From Stenotrophomonas sp. (GTDB lineage: Bacteria; Pseudomonadota; Gammaproteobacteria; Xanthomonadales; Xanthomonadaceae), in assembly GCA_003484865.1 (NCBI GenBank), contig DMZT01000250.1, positions 1 to 7,287 of the forward strand: a stretch of DNA of 7,287 nt, read 5' to 3'. Below are positions 5,023 through 7,287 of the stretch, in pieces. A program made the position numbers and the translations under genes. The number at the start of each line of letters is the position of its first letter. The first letter of the stretch is position 1. The notes beneath the pieces are model-generated. The model had not been told where the DNA came from and did not search any database. It saw nothing but the letters and a program-made list of their open reading frames with translations.

Positions 5023-6387
5023 TCAGTTGACGGTGGTGCTCGGCGTGGCCGCCTTCTGGGTCAGCAGGCGATTGATGTCCTGCAGTTCGGCGATGTCCAG
5101 CGTGCCGACCGCCTGGCCCAGCTGCAGACGGTTCTGCAGGAAGGTGTAGCGGGCGTTGGCGTAGTCCAGCTGCGCGGAGAACAGGATGCGCTGGTTCTGG
5201 ATCACATCCAGCACGGTACGCGTACCGACTTCCAGGCCGACCTGCGAGGCGTCATAGGCGCTCTGTGCCGACACGACGGCCAGGCGACGCGCTTCCACTT
5301 CGCTGATGCCGGCCACCAGGGTCTGGTAGGCATTGCGCGTGTTGCGATCCAGCGCGCGCTTCTGCTGCTCGTAGCCGTCCTGGGCGATATCACGCTGGGC
5401 CAGGGCCTGGCGCACGCCGGACTGGGTGGCGCCGCCGGAGAAGATCGGCACGTTCAAGGTCAGGCCGACGCTGTTGGTGCGGCGGTCCGGGCTGAAGCTG
5501 CTGCCGCCGTCGCCGACCACATCACCCCAGCTGGCCGACTTGCCGGCGGTGGCACCCAGCGACAGGGTCGGGTAGTGCGCGCCGCGGGCGGCCGAGACGC
5601 CGGATTCGGCTGCGTTGACCTTCAGTTCCTGCGCCTTCAGCGCCGGGTTCTGCGCAACGGCCTCGTTCACCAGCGTATCGATGGTGGCGTACTTGGCCGG
5701 CAGCTCCGGACGGAAATCGGCCGGCAGGGCGCGCAGGTCGGTGACCGGCTGGCCGGTCAGTTCGGTCAGCGCCTGGTAGGCGTCGGCCAAGGTGTTCTGC
5801 GCGATGATCGTGTTGGCGCGCGCCTGGTCGTACTGGGCGCGGGCTTCGTGCACGTCGGTGATCGGCGCCAGGCCCACTTCCAGGCGCTTGTCGGCGAAGT
5901 CGAACTGCTTCTTGGCAGCGGCTTCGTTGGTCTGCGCGGCCGACAGCGATTCAATGCCCACCAGCACGTTGAAGTACGCCGCCGAGGTGCGCACGATCAG
6001 GTCGTCGTTGGCCGAATCCAGGGTGAAATCCGCTGCGCGGCTCAGTTCGCGCTGCGAACGCAGGTTGGCGAACTGGGTGAAGTTGAAGACGGTCTGGCTG
6101 CCGTTGATCGTGTAGTTCCGGCTCTTGGTGGTGAACGAGCTGGAGGTCAGATCATGGTTCGGGTTGGTGCGGCTGCGGTTGAGCGAGGCCTCGCCGTTGA
6201 GCTGCGGCAGCAGGGCGGCACGCGCCTGCACAGCGCCTTCCTTGTCGTACAGACGGGTCGACTCGGCAGCCGACAGCTGCGGATCGCCGTTGCGCGCCAT
6301 TTCGTAGACCTGCAGCAGGTCGGCGGCAGAGGCGGTCATCGGCAGCAGGGCGGCGGCCAGCGCAAAGGCGAGGGATCGGCGGATCAT
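5023..6387 (-). CDS. tolC: TolC-family outer-membrane efflux/secretion channel protein
   Basis: Trimeric outer-membrane channel with a periplasmic alpha-helical tunnel, used by tripartite RND efflux pumps and type I secretion systems. The product has 454 aa from ATG 6387-6385, with AAGGAAG about 5 nt upstream; an in-frame extension to 6612 lies inside the neighbouring pcm gene and is not used. The signal peptide MIRRSLAFALAAALLPMTASA ends with Ala-Ser-Ala near residue 21. The mature start DLLQVYEMARNGDPQLSAAE is the canonical TolC opening. Two structural repeats are visible: the first carries RLEVGLAPITDVHEARAQYD (168-187). The second starts near NPALKAQELKVNAAESGVSA (247-266) and carries VGTRTVLDVIQNQRILFSAQ (387-406), then ARYTFLQNRLQLGQAVGTL. 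It is a little shorter than E. coli TolC (493 aa). It follows pcm after 16 bp. A pcm-tolCsm operon affecting multidrug resistance has been described in Stenotrophomonas maltophilia. Confidence 0.95.
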   Translation of the reverse strand: MIRRSLAFALAAALLPMTASAADLLQVYEMARNGDPQLSAAESTRLYDKEGAVQARAALLPQLNGEASLNRSRTNPNHDLTSSSFTTKSRNYTINGSQTVFNFTQFANLRSQRELSRAADFTLDSANDDLIVRTSAAYFNVLVGIESLSAAQTNEAAAKKQFDFADKRLEVGLAPITDVHEARAQYDQARANTIIAQNTLADAYQALTELTGQPVTDLRALPADFRPELPAKYATIDTLVNEAVAQNPALKAQELKVNAAESGVSAARGAHYPTLSLGATAGKSASWGDVVGDGGSSFSPDRRTNSVGLTLNVPIFSGGATQSGVRQALAQRDIAQDGYEQQKRALDRNTRNAYQTLVAGISEVEARRLAVVSAQSAYDASQVGLEVGTRTVLDVIQNQRILFSAQLDYANARYTFLQNRLQLGQAVGTLDIAELQDINRLLTQKAATPSTTVN

Positions 6388-6403
6388 TGCGGCTTCCTTG
6401 GAC

Positions 6404-7051
6404 TCAGAGTTGGAACTGGGGTGCCGGGGCGGCACCGCGCAGGTAGTCGATATCGGTTTCGAACAGCGATTCAGTGGTGCCGTCCGCCTTGACCAGCACC
6501 GCTTCCATGACCGGCGACCGGCCACGGATAACAAACAGTCGACCGCCGGGACGCAGCCACTGGGCGAAACGTGACGGGATGACATCCACCGCGCCGGTGA
6601 CGCAGATCGCATCGAAGCGGCGCTCGGTGTCCCAGGTCAGGGCGTCGGCGGTTTCGATGCGGACGTTGTTGCCCAGGCCGGCAGCGTCCAGACGCGCGCG
6701 CGCGGTGGTGGCCAGGTCGGCATCGATTTCCAGGCTCAGGACTTCGCGGGCCAGTTCGCCCATGCAGGCGCTCAGGTAGCCGCTGCCGGTGCCGATTTCC
6801 AGGACTTCATCGCCCGGCTGCAGATCCAGCGCCTGCAGCGTGCGGCCTTCGATGACCGGCTTCATCATCTTCTGGCCGTTGCCCAGCGGCAGCTCGATAT
6901 CGGCGTAAGCCAGGGCCCGGTGCGATTCAGCGACGAACGCCTCCCGCGGCAAGCGTGCCAGTACATCGAGCACGCGGATTTCCAGCACATCCCAGGGGCG
7001 GATCTGCTGTTCAACCATCAGTTCGCGGGCGTGGGAGTAATCGATCGTCAT
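6404..7051 (-). CDS. pcm: Pcm-like (protein-L-isoaspartate O-methyltransferase family) SAM-dependent methyltransferase
   Basis: The name comes from homology to enzymes that methylate isoaspartyl residues in aged proteins. The 215-aa product starts at ATG 7051 (MTIDYSHARELMVEQQIRPW). SAM-binding motif I is VLEIGTGSGY (83-92), followed by an acidic motif at LSLEID (105-110) and the post-motif region RFDAICVTGAVDVIP (145-159). The N-terminal block EQQIRPWDVLE (14-24) marks the divergent subfamily found beside tolC in several proteobacteria. In canonical PIMTs the loop before the SAM domain reads GxGQTISxP; here it is GNGQKMMKP (57-65), so the Thr and the functionally important Ser are replaced by Lys61 and Met63. 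The methyltransferase fold is clear but isoaspartate repair activity is doubtful. It is the first gene of a unit with tolC. The upstream bases AACCTC make no good SD. Confidence 0.88.
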   Translation of the reverse strand: MTIDYSHARELMVEQQIRPWDVLEIRVLDVLARLPREAFVAESHRALAYADIELPLGNGQKMMKPVIEGRTLQALDLQPGDEVLEIGTGSGYLSACMGELAREVLSLEIDADLATTARARLDAAGLGNNVRIETADALTWDTERRFDAICVTGAVDVIPSRFAQWLRPGGRLFVIRGRSPVMEAVLVKADGTTESLFETDIDYLRGAAPAPQFQL

Positions 7052-7056
7052 GAGGT

Positions 7057-7062
7057 TCTATA
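7057..7062 (-). promoter_or_regulatory. Candidate -10 element for pcm-tolC, leaderless geometry
   Basis: TATAGA (7062-7057) precedes the pcm ATG (7051) by 5 nt, and no Shine-Dalgarno is visible. A TAAAAT further upstream could serve instead. Neither has a good -35 at 16-18 bp, so the promoter assignment is weak. Confidence 0.25.
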
Positions 7063-7140
7063 TCCAGCGCAGTGGGCCGGCCATTTTACCGGTGCCGGGA
7101 GCCGGCGGCGCGCTGAAAGCATCGCTGCCGTCGCGCCGGG

Positions 7141-7172
7141 GTCGCAGTGCCGGAAGTCACCGCGACCTCCGG
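7141..7172. repeat. Two overlapping inverted repeats between the 3' gene and pcm
   Basis: One repeat pairs GTCGC+GTG (7141-7149) with CAC+GCGAC (7158-7166) around an 8-nt loop. The other pairs CCGGA+GTC (7150-7158) with GAC+TCCGG (7164-7172) around ACCGC. Each has one mismatch and they share bases, so as RNA they exclude each other. They start 11 bp beyond the stop codon at 7183 and about 90 bp upstream of pcm. They could be a terminator without a T-run or an operator; nothing decides between these. Confidence 0.4.
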
Positions 7173-7182
7173 TCCATTCAGT

Positions 7183-7287
7183 TTAGTGCCGCCGGGCATA
7201 CGCCCGCAGGAAAAAGTCGACGCTGGCGCACACGTGGGCGTCGGCATCGCACTCGGCCGGGGCCGGCCGCAACCCGCACATCATATG
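7183..7287 (-). CDS. C-terminal end of an unidentified protein, possibly a TetR/AcrR-type regulator
   Basis: Only the last 34 codons and a TAA stop are in the window; the gene continues past the right edge. The visible protein reads HMMCGLRPAPAECDADAHVC and then ends ASVDFFLRAYARRH. A final amphipathic helix of the form VDxFLRAYA is common at the end of TetR-family regulators, so that family is a guess from a short tail. The frame is G+C-rich at third positions, like its neighbours. It lies upstream of pcm-tolC on the same strand, with about 130 bp between. A TetR protein here could in principle control pcm-tolC, but the DNA-binding domain is outside the window. Confidence 0.5.
   Translation of the reverse strand, partial: HMMCGLRPAPAECDADAHVCASVDFFLRAYARRH

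Noticed and set aside
4927..6492. Open frame of 521 codons on the plus strand
   Set aside because: It lies antisense over nearly all of tolC, whose protein is clearly recognisable. Its product is a low-complexity string rich in Gln, Arg, Gly and Val, as expected from the back of a GC-rich gene.
6388..6612. 75-codon N-terminal extension of tolC
   Set aside because: It would lie inside pcm and hide the signal peptide; an SD and signal peptide mark the start at 6387.

Overview
The window is GC-rich, densely coding chromosome of a gammaproteobacterium. The protein sequences and gene order point to the Xanthomonadaceae, most likely Stenotrophomonas or a close relative. This rests on remembered family resemblance: a pcm-like gene joined to tolC, with the Kdo transferase and lipid A acyltransferase genes nearby. 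Most of the window is cell-envelope housekeeping. There is no tRNA, rRNA, CRISPR array, insertion sequence or phage gene.

Layout, left to right. (1) Positions 1-914, minus: an LpxL/HtrB-type lipid A acyltransferase. It is divergent from (2) 1010-2308, plus: waaA (kdtA), the Kdo transferase. The 95-bp gap holds a perfect 9-bp inverted repeat. Each start codon lacks a usable Shine-Dalgarno (SD) sequence and has a -10-like hexamer 6 nt upstream, the geometry of leaderless transcripts. (3) A hairpin at 2317-2346 separates waaA from the convergent (4) mgtE, 2357-3739, minus, a full-length MgtE-type Mg2+ channel. (5) 3740-3895 is the leader of mgtE, with a terminator-like hairpin plus U5 placed just before its SD. 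(6) 3896-4564, minus: an unrecognised exported protein that resembles a small outer-membrane beta-barrel. (7) 4565-5022 has no gene. It holds a good sigma70 promoter (4800-4828, minus), a predicted 228-nt AUG-free structured leader, about 140 bp with nothing recognised (4829-4971), and a perfectly palindromic terminator at 4972-5000. (8) tolC, 5023-6387, and (9) a divergent pcm-like methyltransferase gene, 6404-7051, both minus, 16 bp apart and ending at that terminator. (10) 7183-7287, minus: the 3' end of a gene, possibly a TetR-type regulator.

Functional logic. WaaA adds Kdo to the lipid A precursor and LpxL-type enzymes then acylate the Kdo-bearing product, so the divergent pair covers consecutive steps. 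TolC is the outer-membrane exit duct for efflux and type I secretion. The exported protein gene and mgtE look like one transcription unit read from the promoter at 4800-4828.

The least explained part is the RNA around the exported protein gene and mgtE: a long leader with two mutually exclusive hairpins, and an attenuator-like hairpin directly before the mgtE SD, overlapped by a proline-rich reading frame reminiscent of the mgtL leader peptide. Whether this senses Mg2+ is a hypothesis. The genes themselves look conventional, except that the Pcm-like protein lacks the canonical PIMT Thr-Ile-Ser motif.
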